Source: an uncultured Verrucomicrobiae bacterium
GTDB taxonomy: Bacteria > Verrucomicrobiota > Verrucomicrobiia > Limisphaerales > UBA1100
Direction: 5' to 3'
NCBI GenBank assembly: GCA_937775205.1
Contig: CALKBX010000001.1
Span: forward strand, 258,631 to 308,842
DNA: 50,212 nt
Each line of letters opens with the position of its first letter. Positions within the stretch are counted from its first letter, which is position 1. The notes beneath the pieces are model-generated. The model was not told the DNA's origin. It saw only the letters and a program-made list of their open reading frames with translations, and searched no databases. A program made the position numbers and the translations under genes. This document shows positions 17,247 through 26,645 of this stretch, piece by piece.

Positions 17247-18700
17247 CAGTCCAAATTTGGTTGTTTGGTATGCCAATCAGTGACCTGTTCGTAAGCGTGT
17301 GCGGCTCGGAGTAGGTCGGGCTCGCCGAAGGGTTGGCCGAGGAGCTGCAATCCCATAGGTAAACCGATTTTGGAAAACCCGCACGGCACGCTGATGCCGC
17401 AAAGGCCGGCGAGGTTGCAGGAGATTGTGAAGACATCGGAGAGATACATTTGCAACGGGTCGCCGGATTTTTCGCCGATTTTGAATGCGGATGTGGGCGT
17501 GGTGGGGCTGGCGATGAGATCAACTTGTTCGAAGGCGTTGAGAAAATCCTGGCGGATGAGGGTGCGGGCTTTTTGGGCGCGGAGATAATAAGCGTCATAA
17601 TAACCACTGCTCAAAACGTACGTGCCAAGAATGATGCGGCGCTTGACCTCTTCGCCAAAGCCGGCACCGCGGGTGGCGCGGTTCATTTGTTCGGGGCTCG
17701 CGCCATCCACGCGCGCGCCGTAGCGGACGCCTTCGAAGCGCGCCAAGTTGGCCGAGGCCTCGGCGGTGGCGATGATGTAATACGTGGCAATGGCGTACTC
17801 GGTGTGGGGCAGTGAAATTTCTTTTATTTCCGCGCCCAGTTTTTCTAGTTCGGCAACTGCGGCGTCGGTGGCGGCTTTCACTTCGGGGTCAAGGCCGTCG
17901 ACTTGATATTCCCTGGGTAAGCCGATTTTCATGCCTTTGATATCGCCAGTGAGCGCGGCGGTGTAATCGGGTACGGGCTCGGGCACATTGGTCGAATCGC
18001 GCGGGTCTTCGCCGGCTATCACCCCGAGCAAGGTGGCGGCATCGCGGACATCTTTGGTGATGGGGCCGATCTGATCCAATGACGAGGCAAACGCCACGAG
18101 GCCGTAACGACTCACGCGTCCGTAAGTGGGCTTGAGGCCGACGCATCCGCAGAGCGCGGCGGGCTGGCGAATGGAGCCGCCGGTGTCGCTGCCGAGCGAA
18201 GCGATGCATTCATCGGCGGCGACCGCCACGGCACTGCCGCCGCTGGAGCCGCCGGAGATGCGGTCGGTGTCCCACGGATTCCGCGCGGGGCCGAAGGCGG
18301 AATTTTCGGTGGAGCTGCCCATGGCAAACTCGTCCATATTCACGCGCCCGAAAACCACTGCGCCGGCGTCGCGTAGTTTTTGGGTAACGGTGGCGTCGTA
18401 CGGACTGTTGAAATCGCCGAGAATTTTACTGGCGCAATTAAGCGGATGGCCGTTCACGGCGATGACGTCTTTCATCGCGATGGGCACGCCGAGCAACGGC
18501 TTGGTTTCGCCGGCAGCGCGGGCGGCATCGGCAGCATCGGCTTGGGCGAGTGCATCGGCGGGGTCGTGGCTGAGAAAGGCATTGAGTTGGTCGTCCACGG
18601 CGGCGATGCGGTCGAGGCAGGACTGGGTAGCGTCGCGCGAGGTCAATTCGCCTTGGGTCAGCTTGTCGGTGAGCTGCGAAATCGTGAGCGTGTGGGGCAT
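17246..18700 (-). CDS. gatA: Asp-tRNA(Asn)/Glu-tRNA(Gln) amidotransferase subunit A
   Basis: GatA is the glutaminase of the GatCAB complex. The 484-residue product belongs to the amidase-signature family. The Ser-cisSer-Lys triad is visible: the lysine in [13 protein letters not shown], the serine in [17 protein letters not shown] and the nucleophile in [17 protein letters not shown]. The ATG at 18700 lies two bases after the gatC stop; a GTG at 18706 is an alternative that would overlap that stop. Gene order gatC-gatA-gatB is preserved and coupled. Confidence 0.96.
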   Translation of the reverse strand: MPHTLTISQLTDKLTQGELTSRDATQSCLDRIAAVDDQLNAFLSHDPADALAQADAADAARAAGETKPLLGVPIAMKDVIAVNGHPLNCASKILGDFNSPYDATVTQKLRDAGAVVFGRVNMDEFAMGSSTENSAFGPARNPWDTDRISGGSSGGSAVAVAADECIASLGSDTGGSIRQPAALCGCVGLKPTYGRVSRYGLVAFASSLDQIGPITKDVRDAATLLGVIAGEDPRDSTNVPEPVPDYTAALTGDIKGMKIGLPREYQVDGLDPEVKAATDAAVAELEKLGAEIKEISLPHTEYAIATYYIIATAEASANLARFEGVRYGARVDGASPEQMNRATRGAGFGEEVKRRIILGTYVLSSGYYDAYYLRAQKARTLIRQDFLNAFEQVDLIASPTTPTSAFKIGEKSGDPLQMYLSDVFTISCNLAGLCGISVPCGFSKIGLPMGLQLLGQPFGEPDLLRAAHAYEQVTDWHTKQPNLD

Positions 18701-18702
18701 GG

Positions 18703-18990
18703 TCACTCGACGATTTTGGGCACGATGAAAAGTCCGTTGGCGGTTTTGGGCGCGTTGCGCATCGCGGCTTCATGGGAAATTGATTCGCGCGGCTCATCTT
18801 CGCGGAGCACGTTGGTGAGCGGCACGGCGTGGGCGGTGGGTTCCACGCCTTCGACGTCCAACTCGTTGAGTTTGTCGACGTACTTGAGAATGTCACCGAG
18901 TTGTGACCCGAGGCGCGCTTCCTCTTCGGCGGTGAGCTCGATGCGGGCCAGCTTCACGGCGTGCTGGAGATCCTCGCGCATATTCCCCAT
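18703..18990 (-). CDS. gatC: Asp-tRNA(Asn)/Glu-tRNA(Gln) amidotransferase subunit C
   Basis: GatC is the small subunit that belts GatA to GatB. The 95-residue product has the family pattern: an N-terminal helix with [20 protein letters not shown], the [20 protein letters not shown] helix, then [17 protein letters not shown] and a C-terminal FIVPKIVE. The start at 18990 follows the ptsH stop by four bases; an in-frame ATG at 19020 would overlap ptsH, and one at 18981 is also possible. Confidence 0.93.
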   Translation of the reverse strand: MGNMREDLQHAVKLARIELTAEEEARLGSQLGDILKYVDKLNELDVEGVEPTAHAVPLTNVLREDEPRESISHEAAMRNAPKTANGLFIVPKIVE

Positions 18991-18994
18991 CGGT

Positions 18995-19285
18995 TTAGGC
19001 TTCGCCGAATTTTCCTTCAATCAAGGACTGGATGGCATCGGCGGCGCTTTCGGCATCGTCGCCGTTGGTCTCAATGATCAACCGAGTGCCTTTGGCGGCG
19101 GCTAGCGTCATGAGGCCCATGATGCTTTTGCCGTTCACGCTGTCGCCATCTTTGGTGACGGTAATATCGGCCTGAAAAGTGTTCGCCATCTTGACGAATG
19201 CGGCAGCGGGACGCGCGTGCAGTCCGGATTGATTAGAAATAATCAACTCTCGGACGATAGCTTCATTATGGCCGTTGGTTTCCAT
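18995..19285 (-). CDS. ptsH: HPr phosphocarrier protein
   Basis: HPr carries phosphate on a histidine in PTS systems and is phosphorylated on a serine by HPr kinase. The 96-residue product shows His23 in QSGLHARPAAAFVKMA and Ser54 in SVNGKSIMGLMTLAA. These match His15 and Ser46 of classical HPr with a constant offset of eight, so both sites are intact. It lies 54 bases downstream of hprK, its natural partner. No EI or EII gene is in the window, so the role is probably regulatory, though PTS genes may lie elsewhere. Confidence 0.95.
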   Translation of the reverse strand: METNGHNEAIVRELIISNQSGLHARPAAAFVKMANTFQADITVTKDGDSVNGKSIMGLMTLAAAKGTRLIIETNGDDAESAADAIQSLIEGKFGEA

Positions 19286-19339
19286 GAACTGACAGGCAGG
19301 GGGGAGACTTTCGGGGACGGTCAGTGTTTTGGCGAGGAA

Positions 19340-20287
19340 TTATTCCGATTGATCAGGATTCATCTGCGCGATAAGGCGTTTATTAAGCTCTTCGGCGGCA
19401 TTATAGCCGGTACTCTTAAGCTTGCCCTGGAACGCCGCCACTTCCACCAACCGCGCAATATCGCGCCCCGTCCGCACGGGAATCGTGATGTGCGGGATCC
19501 TAACGCCGAGAACTTCGGTGGTTTTTTCCTCCATGCCGAGGCGATCCACTTCCTCCACATCATCCCAATCTTGCAGGGAAACCACAAGATCCACCTGTTT
19601 TTCGCGCCGGATGCTTTTTACGCCAAACATCATGCCCACATCGATGATGCCGATCCCGCGTACTTCCATATGATTACGCGTGATGTTGGCGCTCGTGCCA
19701 ATGACTTCGCGACCATCGAGCAGTTTCACCTTTGTCACATCATCGGCCACGAGACTATAACCGCGCTCAACAAGTGCGAGCACGCACTCGCTTTTGCCGA
19801 TGCCGCTATCGCCCTTAATGATGACCCCCACGCCAAGAATATCCACCATGCTGCCCTGCACTTGGCCGCGCGGTGCAAACAAATCCTCCAACGCCAGTGT
19901 CGCGCGGTTGATAAATTTCATCGTAATCAGCGGACACCGAAAGACCGGGATGTTTTCCTGTTCCGCGATTTTCAGTAACGCCGCATCCGGCTTGAGATTA
20001 CGCGAATAGACGATGCACGGAATGCGATGACTGCAAATTTCCGCGTAGCGTTCCGCGCGCACTTCGGGCGTGAGCGATTTGAGATAGGTCACTTCCGCCG
20101 ACCCCATCACCTGCAAGCGGTTGATGGCAAAATATTTTGTGAACCCAGCCAACGCCAAGCCGGGGCGGTTGACGGTGGGTTCCTTGATGGCGCGCTTGAG
20201 GCCATCGGTGCCGGCGAGCAAACGCAAGCCCAGCGCGGAGGCGTTATCCACGTAAAACTTCTCGACGGTTATTTTGGGCTGCGGCAT
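19340..20287 (-). CDS. hprK: HPr kinase/phosphorylase
   Basis: HprK phosphorylates HPr on its regulatory serine and removes the phosphate again. The 315-residue product is typical in length. It has an N-terminal domain with VTYLKSLTPEVRAERYAEIC and a C-terminal kinase domain with the P-loop IKGDSGIGKSECVLAL and the HprK signature MEVRGIGIIDV. The ATG at 20287 is one base after the lptB stop; the frame continues upstream to 20404, but that would overlap lptB. Proteobacteria also place hprK near the lpt genes, in the rpoN cluster; here rpoN, hpf and ptsN are missing between lptB and hprK. Confidence 0.95.
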   Translation of the reverse strand: MPQPKITVEKFYVDNASALGLRLLAGTDGLKRAIKEPTVNRPGLALAGFTKYFAINRLQVMGSAEVTYLKSLTPEVRAERYAEICSHRIPCIVYSRNLKPDAALLKIAEQENIPVFRCPLITMKFINRATLALEDLFAPRGQVQGSMVDILGVGVIIKGDSGIGKSECVLALVERGYSLVADDVTKVKLLDGREVIGTSANITRNHMEVRGIGIIDVGMMFGVKSIRREKQVDLVVSLQDWDDVEEVDRLGMEEKTTEVLGVRIPHITIPVRTGRDIARLVEVAAFQGKLKSTGYNAAEELNKRLIAQMNPDQSE

Positions 20288-20288
20288 A

Positions 20289-21011
20289 TCAAATGTTAAA
20301 TTCAGGGCCGAGATAAATATCGCGCGCTTGGGAGTCATTGACAAGGAATTCCGCATCGCCTTCCAGCAACACGCGGCCTTGATGAATGAGGTACGCACGG
20401 TCAACCAACTTCAGGGTCTCGCGCACGTTGTGATCGGTGATGAGAATGCCGAGGCCGCGTTCGCGCAGGCGGCGCACGATTTTTTGCACTTCATAAACCG
20501 CAATGGGATCGATGCCCGCGAAGGGCTCATCGAGCAACAGCAACTGCGGGCTCGTCACCAGCGCGCGGGTGATTTCCAGCCGCCGCTTTTCGCCGCCGCT
20601 TAATTGATACGCCTTGCTGTGGGCGAGAGCCGTGAGATCCAATTCATCGAGCAAACTCTGCAAACGCACGCGCCGTTCCACCAACCCCACCTCGCACGTC
20701 TCGAGAATGGCGAGGATGTTTTCCTCCACCGTGAGCTTGCGAAAAACCGAAGGCTCTTGCGTGAGATATCCAATGCCCGCGCGCGCGCGCAAGTGCATTG
20801 GCAGATGGGAAATTTCATCCTCTAAAAACAACACGCCACCCTCATCCGGCCGCACGAGCCCCACCACCATATTGAACGTCGTGGTTTTCCCCGCCCCATT
20901 GGGGCCGAGTAGTCCGACGATTTCGCCGGGTTGCACGTTGATAGAAACGCCGTCCACCACCCGCCGTTGGCCGTATTCCTTGGCCAGATTTTCCGTCGCC
21001 AGCAAACTCAT
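20289..21011 (-). CDS. lptB: LPS export ABC transporter ATP-binding protein
   Basis: LptB is the ATPase that powers LptFG extraction of lipopolysaccharide from the inner membrane. The 240-residue product has Walker A LLGPNGAGKTTTFNMVVG, the LptB-typical Q-loop region RARAGIGYLTQEPSVFRKLT, signature YQLSGGEKRRLEITRAL, Walker B LLLLDEPFAGIDPIAVYEVQ and the switch histidine in ILITDHNVRET. The start overlaps the lptA stop. lptF and lptG are not in the window. Confidence 0.96.
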   Translation of the reverse strand: MSLLATENLAKEYGQRRVVDGVSINVQPGEIVGLLGPNGAGKTTTFNMVVGLVRPDEGGVLFLEDEISHLPMHLRARAGIGYLTQEPSVFRKLTVEENILAILETCEVGLVERRVRLQSLLDELDLTALAHSKAYQLSGGEKRRLEITRALVTSPQLLLLDEPFAGIDPIAVYEVQKIVRRLRERGLGILITDHNVRETLKLVDRAYLIHQGRVLLEGDAEFLVNDSQARDIYLGPEFNI

Positions 21012-21665
21012 TTCTTGGGCGGACCCAACCGACGCACCGGCGGTTCCGGAGCAACTTCTTTGGGGGTTGGTTTTTCAGGATTACCCTGATTCACCTCCAC
21101 CCCCTGTTTCGCCCCAAGATTCCCTGTCAGGCGATCGTAGATAATGATCGGCGCGGAAAGCTCCCCACCCTTTTGATCAATAATTTTAGGAAGTGGACTG
21201 CCCAACTTCGCGGTTAACACCACTTGCTCTGTTAGTTGGGTGTAAACCGCTTTGTCACCAAGGGCACGGCTTTTGTTCTCCCGATTGATAATCACCACAT
21301 TGCCTTCAGCGATTAGCATCTTCACATTTCCACCAGCACCCACCATGGGTTCCATCGATTTTTTGGGGGCACCCTTCGCGCCAACCGGCTTGGGCGCGGG
21401 CTTGTCGGCTTTGTCCATAAAAACCACCGTCAATTTATCGCAACTTAAATCCAAGGTGCTGTCAATGACCCGGACCTTGCCCTCGTAAATCGCCAAGTCG
21501 TTTCTTGAGATTGTAATTAAAGGAATTGGAAGTGCTTTTCATTCCCTCCTGCTCCACCTTCACTTTGGGCGGGGGTGCTGCTTTCGCTTTCGCCGGTGCA
21601 TCAGCCGCGACCGCCAGCATTGCCAACGCAAGGATGCTTCCGGCTATTTGTTTTATTTTATTCAT
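21008..21665 (-). CDS. lptA: LptA/OstA-like LPS transport protein, frameshifted
   Basis: LptA bridges LPS across the periplasm. The reading frame from ATG 21665 supplies a signal peptide (MNKIKQIAGSILALAMLAVA) and reaches SNSFNYNLKK, then runs out of frame. The next frame resumes with AIYEGKVRVIDSTLDLSCDK, the classic OstA_N beta-strand pattern, and continues to the stop at 21008. Removing one A from the AAA at about 21501-21503 (minus strand) would restore one protein of about 218 residues. The middle contains a Lys/Pro/Gly-rich insert (KPAPKPVGAKGAPKK). The gene is normally essential, so a sequence error is the likelier cause. The start overlaps the lptC stop. Confidence 0.8.
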
Positions 21666-22152
21666 CGATGGAAAACCCTTTCCTCGTCACTGTCTTCACA
21701 TTATTGGAAATCGTCAAGTACGATTCCCGTTGGTGCCATTCAAAACCGCGCCCACTCAGGGACGCATCGCCATCCGCCCGGCGGAGGGTCATCGGCCCGT
21801 CCGAGGAGGCAACGTGGGTGCGGAAGCTAAATAAACACTCTGGTGCTTCGATAATCAAGTCCACTTTTTGTGTGCCCCCGTCATATTTGTACGTTTCCAT
21901 CCGCATCCCGGTGATGAGCATCATCCCGCCTTCCACTTGCACTGCGGTGTCGCCGGTGAGCAAGGATTTAATCTGACCGGTGGCACGTTCGTACTCAGGA
22001 TATTTGATTCGCTTTTGCCCAGCTTGATTTGGAGCTTCTGACGCGTGTGCTGCATCGTCAGACTCAGATTGTGTCGGCGCCTCATTGCAACTTGAGACCA
22101 CACAAATCGCTATCATCGCAACGCTGAATATGACAAAATTTTTATTGCTCAC
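21658..22152 (-). CDS. lptC: LptC-like LPS transport lipoprotein
   Basis: The 164-residue product lies between kdsC and lptA, where LptC normally sits. From a GTG at 22152 it begins with a hydrophobic signal ending in a good lipobox (VVSSC), which suggests a lipid anchor rather than the uncleaved helix of E. coli LptC. The body is beta-rich in the LptC/OstA style: VQVEGGMMLITGMRMETYKY, then LSGRGFEWHQRESYLTISNN. The frame stays open to 22251, but an upstream start would run deep into kdsC; the chosen GTG overlaps kdsC by 11 bases. Functional identity comes mainly from context. Confidence 0.75.
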   Translation of the reverse strand: MSNKNFVIFSVAMIAICVVSSCNEAPTQSESDDAAHASEAPNQAGQKRIKYPEYERATGQIKSLLTGDTAVQVEGGMMLITGMRMETYKYDGGTQKVDLIIEAPECLFSFRTHVASSDGPMTLRRADGDASLSGRGFEWHQRESYLTISNNVKTVTRKGFSIDE

Positions 22153-22699
22153 GATACCCCTCCGGATGTCTGAGCCGCTGGAGAATCGCCGGCATATGGC
22201 CGTGCGCGCGCAAGATTTTATCGCACACCTCGCGCACCGCGCCTTGGCCACCGGTGGCGGTGGTCACATATTTTGCTGCGCGCTTCACGTCCGGCATTGC
22301 GTTGCCCACCGCGATGGGCAGGCCCACACGATCGAGCACCGCGAGGTCGTTAATGTCGTCGCTCATGAAACACGCATCCGCCCAAGTGAGCTTTGCCTTT
22401 TTCAAAATCGCCTCCACCGCCGCCACTTTCGGCAACGACTTCTGCCACAAATAATCCACCTTCAACTCCTTCGCCCGCGCCGTGGTGGCCGCCGATTTAC
22501 GATTGGAAACCCAACCCACAGGAATCCCCACGTGCTGCAGCAAACGCATTCCCATCCCGTCCTGAATGTTGAACTGCTTGAACTCCGTCTTGCCATTGAG
22601 GATCACCGTGGCATTCGTGAGCACGCCGTCCACGTCCGTGAGAAAAATCTTCACGCGCTTGAACATCGCCGTTGTTGCCGTTTTCTTCGAGACGCTCAT
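22142..22699 (-). CDS. kdsC: 3-deoxy-D-manno-octulosonate 8-phosphate phosphatase
   Basis: KdsC dephosphorylates KDO 8-phosphate, giving KDO for lipid A inner core synthesis. The 185-residue product is a C0-type HAD phosphatase. The nucleophile motif is [18 protein letters not shown], then [20 protein letters not shown], motif [11 protein letters not shown], and the motif IV acids in [20 protein letters not shown]. Its ATG overlaps the kdsA stop as ATGA, so synthesis of the two sequential enzymes is coupled. Confidence 0.95.
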   Translation of the reverse strand: MSVSKKTATTAMFKRVKIFLTDVDGVLTNATVILNGKTEFKQFNIQDGMGMRLLQHVGIPVGWVSNRKSAATTARAKELKVDYLWQKSLPKVAAVEAILKKAKLTWADACFMSDDINDLAVLDRVGLPIAVGNAMPDVKRAAKYVTTATGGQGAVREVCDKILRAHGHMPAILQRLRHPEGYREQ

Positions 22700-23514
22700 C
22701 GCACTGCTTTGTAAACTTTCAGCAATTGTTTCAGCACCTTCGGCATCTCGCGCAGCGGAATCATATTGGGCCCATCACTCCAAGCCTTCTTGGGGTCGGG
22801 ATGGGTTTCGATGAACAACCCATCCGCACCGGCCGCCACTGCGGCGCGAGCGAGCACAGGAGCGAATTCGCCATTACCGCCGGATTTGTCGCCCTCGCCG
22901 CCGGGCATTTGCACTGAATGCGTGGCGTCAAAAACAACCGGAAAACCAAACTCTTTCATGATGGGCATCGACCGCATGTCGGCCACAAGATTGTTGTATC
23001 CAAAAGTCGTGCCGCGATCGGTGACCAATAATTTTTTGCCGCCCGCCGCCGTGGCTTTTTTCACCACTTGCCCCATTTCCTGCGGCGAGAGAAACTGGCC
23101 TTTCTTCAAATTCACAATCACACCCGTGCGCGCCGCCGCTTCAATCAAATCCGTTTGTCGGCACAGAAACGCCGGAATCTGAATCCCATCAACCACTGCC
23201 GCCGCGGCCATTGCTTGTGCCTCGGTGTGCACATCCGTCAGCACCGGCACGCCGACTTTCACGCGCACCTTCGCCAGCACCGCCAACCCCGCCTCCAAGC
23301 CGGGGCCGCGCTTGGTTTTGCCGGACGTGCGGTTGGCTTTGTCAAAGCTCGCCTTGAAAATGTACGTAATGCCCAATCGTTTGCAGGTATCGCGCATCGT
23401 CCGCGCCACCTTGAGGCACAACGCTTCACTCTCGATGACACACGGGCCGGCGATCAGAAATAAATTTTTCCCACCCGCCAAGCGTCTCCAAAGCTGATGA
23501 TTCGAACCCTCCAC
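22696..23514 (-). CDS. kdsA: 3-deoxy-8-phosphooctulonate synthase, cysteine (metal-dependent) type
   Basis: KdsA condenses arabinose 5-phosphate and phosphoenolpyruvate to KDO 8-phosphate. The 272-residue product is standard length. [17 protein letters not shown] contains a cysteine at the position that is asparagine in the metal-independent E. coli enzyme. By family knowledge this predicts the metal-dependent class, with other ligands in [16 protein letters not shown] and [30 protein letters not shown] is the conserved substrate loop. The start codon is GTG. It is the first gene of the ten-gene operon ending at gatB. Confidence 0.96.
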   Translation of the reverse strand: MEGSNHQLWRRLAGGKNLFLIAGPCVIESEALCLKVARTMRDTCKRLGITYIFKASFDKANRTSGKTKRGPGLEAGLAVLAKVRVKVGVPVLTDVHTEAQAMAAAAVVDGIQIPAFLCRQTDLIEAAARTGVIVNLKKGQFLSPQEMGQVVKKATAAGGKKLLVTDRGTTFGYNNLVADMRSMPIMKEFGFPVVFDATHSVQMPGGEGDKSGGNGEFAPVLARAAVAAGADGLFIETHPDPKKAWSDGPNMIPLREMPKVLKQLLKVYKAVR

Positions 23515-23553
23515 GGCCCGATGTTTAGCAGCCCGCGCACTAAATGTAAAGTT

Positions 23554-23565
23554 AGCGTAAACGCT
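23554..23565. promoter_or_regulatory. Possible LacI/GalR-type operator between kdsA and PSCyt gene
   Basis: AGCGT-AA-ACGCT is a perfect 5+5 inverted repeat in the 86-base divergent gap. Read on the other strand, AAGCGTTTAC matches the core of LacI/GalR-family operators such as CcpA cre sites. It sits 39 bases upstream of the PSCyt start and 40 bases upstream of kdsA, so it could act on either gene. A related CGTAAAC occurs at 44374-44380 before the second PSCyt gene. The regulator, if any, is not in the window. Confidence 0.3.
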
Positions 23566-23600
23566 TGAAAAGCCAGCCCATAATACTTAGCCTAAATCCA

Positions 23601-26600
23601 ATGCGCTTTTCGCCCGTCATTTTCATCTTGCTTGCCGCCACGGTCACCGCCGCGCCGTTGAGTTTCAATCGCGACATCCGGCCGATTCTTTCCAATAACT
23701 GCTATCAATGCCACGGGCCGGACAGTGCCGCGCGCAAGGCGAAGTTGCGGCTGGATCGCGAGGCGGATTCGCGCGCGGAGTTGAAAGGCGGCGCGCGCGC
23801 CATCGTGCCGGGGAATCTCTCGGAGAGCGAACTCATCTATCGCATCACCACCGATGACACCGATGAAAAAATGCCGCCCGCCGATTCGCACCGCCAGCTC
23901 ACGCCTAAACAAATCGAGACGCTCAAGCAATGGGTCAAGGAAGGCGGCAAGTACGAAAGGCATTGGTCATTCATCCCACCAAAAGCCGCGCCGCTGCCAA
24001 AGGTAAAATTGAAAACTTGGCCGCGCAATGGCATCGACCATTTCATCCTCACGCGATTGGAAGCCGAAGGGCTGAAACCCTCACCCGAGGCGAACAAAGC
24101 CACATTGCTGCGGCGCGCTTCCTTTGACCTAATCGGATTGCCCCCAACCCTTGCCGAACTCGACGCCTTCCTCGCCGACAAATCGCCCAAGGCATTCGAG
24201 AAAGCCGTCGACCGCCTCCTCACCTCGCCGCGCTACGGCGAACATATGGCGCGCTATTGGCTCGATGCCGCCCGCTATGCCGACACCAACGGTTACCAAT
24301 ACGACACCCACCGCAACATGTGGCCGTGGCGTGATTGGGTTATCAACGCCTACAATCGCAACCTGCCCTTCGACCAATTCACCATCGAACAATTGGCCGG
24401 CGATCTGCTCCCCAACGCCACGCTGCAACAACGCGTCGCCACCGGTTTCAATCGCAACCACCCTATCACCATTGAGGGCGGTATTATCGACGAGGAATAC
24501 CGCACCGAGTACGTCATCGACCGCGTGACCACTTCCGCCCAAGTGTGGCTCGGGATGAGCTTCCTTTGCGCCCGCTGCCACGACCACAAGTTCGACCCCG
24601 TTTCGCAAAAAGAGTTTTATCAATTCACCGCTTTTTTTAATCAAGTGCCCGAGCGCGGCAAGCAGCGGTTTCACACCCAACGTAAAAGTACCTCCCGCCA
24701 GCCTTGCCCAATTCACCAAAGAACTGACCGCCGCGGAGCAAAAACAGGCAAACCTCGAAAAGACCATTGCCCCTGCTCAATTGCGCTGGGAAAAATCATT
24801 TTCCGACAAACCCACTACGCCAATGTGGGTCAACCACAAACCAAGCCAAACAACCGGAGGCACAGGCACAACATTTACTCTTCTACCTGATGGATCAACA
24901 TTGGTTGGCGGTAATTCACCGGTAAATGAAATTTACCAAATCACCCTGCAAACTAAACAAACTCAAACCACCGCCATTCGATTAGAATGCCTGACTCACC
25001 CTTCACTGCCCTTTGGAGGTGCTGGCCGCGCGTTTAATTCCAATTTTGTGTTGAGCGAATTTGAGGTGGAAATCGTGCCGACCGCCAAAGGTGGCAAACC
25101 CGAACGTATCCGATTCACGCGCGCAACCGCGGATTATTCTCAAAACAATTACAACATCACCGCTGCTATTGACAATAAACTCAGCACTGGTTGGGCGGTC
25201 GATGGCCCGAGCAAAAAAGAAAATCGCGTTGCAATGTTCGTGGCCGACAAGCCCTTCGGATTCAAGGACGGCACCGACATCGTCCTAAAATTCCACTTTA
25301 AATTCCCTAACATAATTCACGGCATTGGACGTTTTCGTTTAGCACTCTCATCAGAAGCAAGCCCCCAACTCACCACCGGCGAAAGCATTGCTCAACTCGC
25401 ATCCATGCCGGTTGATAAACGCACTCCTCAACAACAACAACGATTGCGCTCTCAATTTTTGACCACTGAATTGGCGCCCAAGGCTGCAAAACTTTTACAC
25501 CAACAAATCCAATCCCTTCACACGAAAATTAACGCCCAAAAATCCCAAGGCTCCAGCACAATGGTGATGCAGGACATGGCCGCGCCGCGCAAAACGTACG
25601 TGCTCGAGCGAGGCCAATACGATCAACGCCGCGAAGAAGTTTCCGCCGCGACCCCCGCCGCGCTCGGCCCCATGGCTGCAGAAATGCTCCCCGCAACCGC
25701 CTCGGACTCGCGCGCTGGCTCGTCGAGCGGGCAGCATCCGCTCACCGCGCGCGTGGCAGTGAACCGCGATTGGCAACGCCTCTTCGGCGAAGGCCTTGTA
25801 AAAAGCACTGAGGAATTTGGCACCCAAGGCGATTGGCCGAGCCATCCGGATTTGCTCGATTGGTTAGCCGTTCAATTTGTGAAAAAGGGATGGGATCAAA
25901 AAGAGCTGATTAAACTCATCGTCACCAGCGCCACGTATCGGCAGAACTCCCGCGCCTCAGCCGCACTGCTCGCGCGCGACCCCGACAACCGCCTCCTCGC
26001 GCGCGGCCCACGCCATCGGCTCGATGCCGAGGTGATCCGCGATAATGCCCTCGCTGTTAGCGGGTTGCTGCTCCATAAAATCGGTGGCCCCAGTGTGTAT
26101 CCCTATCACCCCAAGGGCCTCTGGCTGGAGCTCAACAATCGGCCGGGCCTTTCCCGCCCGTACCCGCATGGCAAAGGCGAGGCGCTCTTTCGTCGAAGTC
26201 TTTACACCTACTGGAAACGCACTGTGCCGCCGCCCTCCATGGCCACGTTCGACGCGCCCGAACGCGAATTTTGCCTCGTGCGCCGCAGCCGAACCAACAC
26301 GCCGCTGCAAGCCTTTGTGCTGTTGCACGACCCGCAATTCGTCGAAGCCGCCCGCCATCTCGCCGCCAAAATGATGGCCGCCGCCAAAGACCCTGAAGCC
26401 CGCATCGCCCACGGCTTCCGCATCATCACCGCCCGCCCGCCCAACCCCCGCGAGCAAGCCATCCTCCAACGCCTCTACGCCGAGCGCTTGGCTTTTTACA
26501 AAAAGAACCCCAAAGCCGCCGAAGCACTCCTGGCCATCGGCGAATCCAAAACCCCCGAAACCCTACCCGCCACTGAACACGCCGCGTGGATGACGGTGGC

Positions 26601-26643
26601 ACGGGCGATGATGAATTTGAGCGAAACGATTACGAAAAACTAA
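23601..26643 (+). CDS. PSCyt1-DUF1549-DUF1553 (PSD1) protein, frameshifted
   Basis: The locus encodes about 1014 residues after one frame correction. A signal peptide (MRFSPVIFILLAATVTAAPL) leads into a planctomycete cytochrome-c-like PSCyt1 domain with the heme motif ILSNNCYQCHGPDS and the distal ligand region DEKMPPADS. DUF1549 (about residues 135-350; FDLIGLPPTLAELDAF, CARCHDHKFDPVS), a discoidin-like insert (TTAIRLECLTHPSLPFGGAG) and DUF1553 (GPRHRLDAEVIRDNALAVSG) follow. The frame breaks at 24660-24661: dropping one A turns ...PERGKQRF into PERGSSGFTPNVKVP, which continues to 26643. The family is exported and its function is unknown. The neighbouring DUF1501 gene follows two bases later. 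Confidence 0.85.
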
Positions 26644-26645
26644 CC

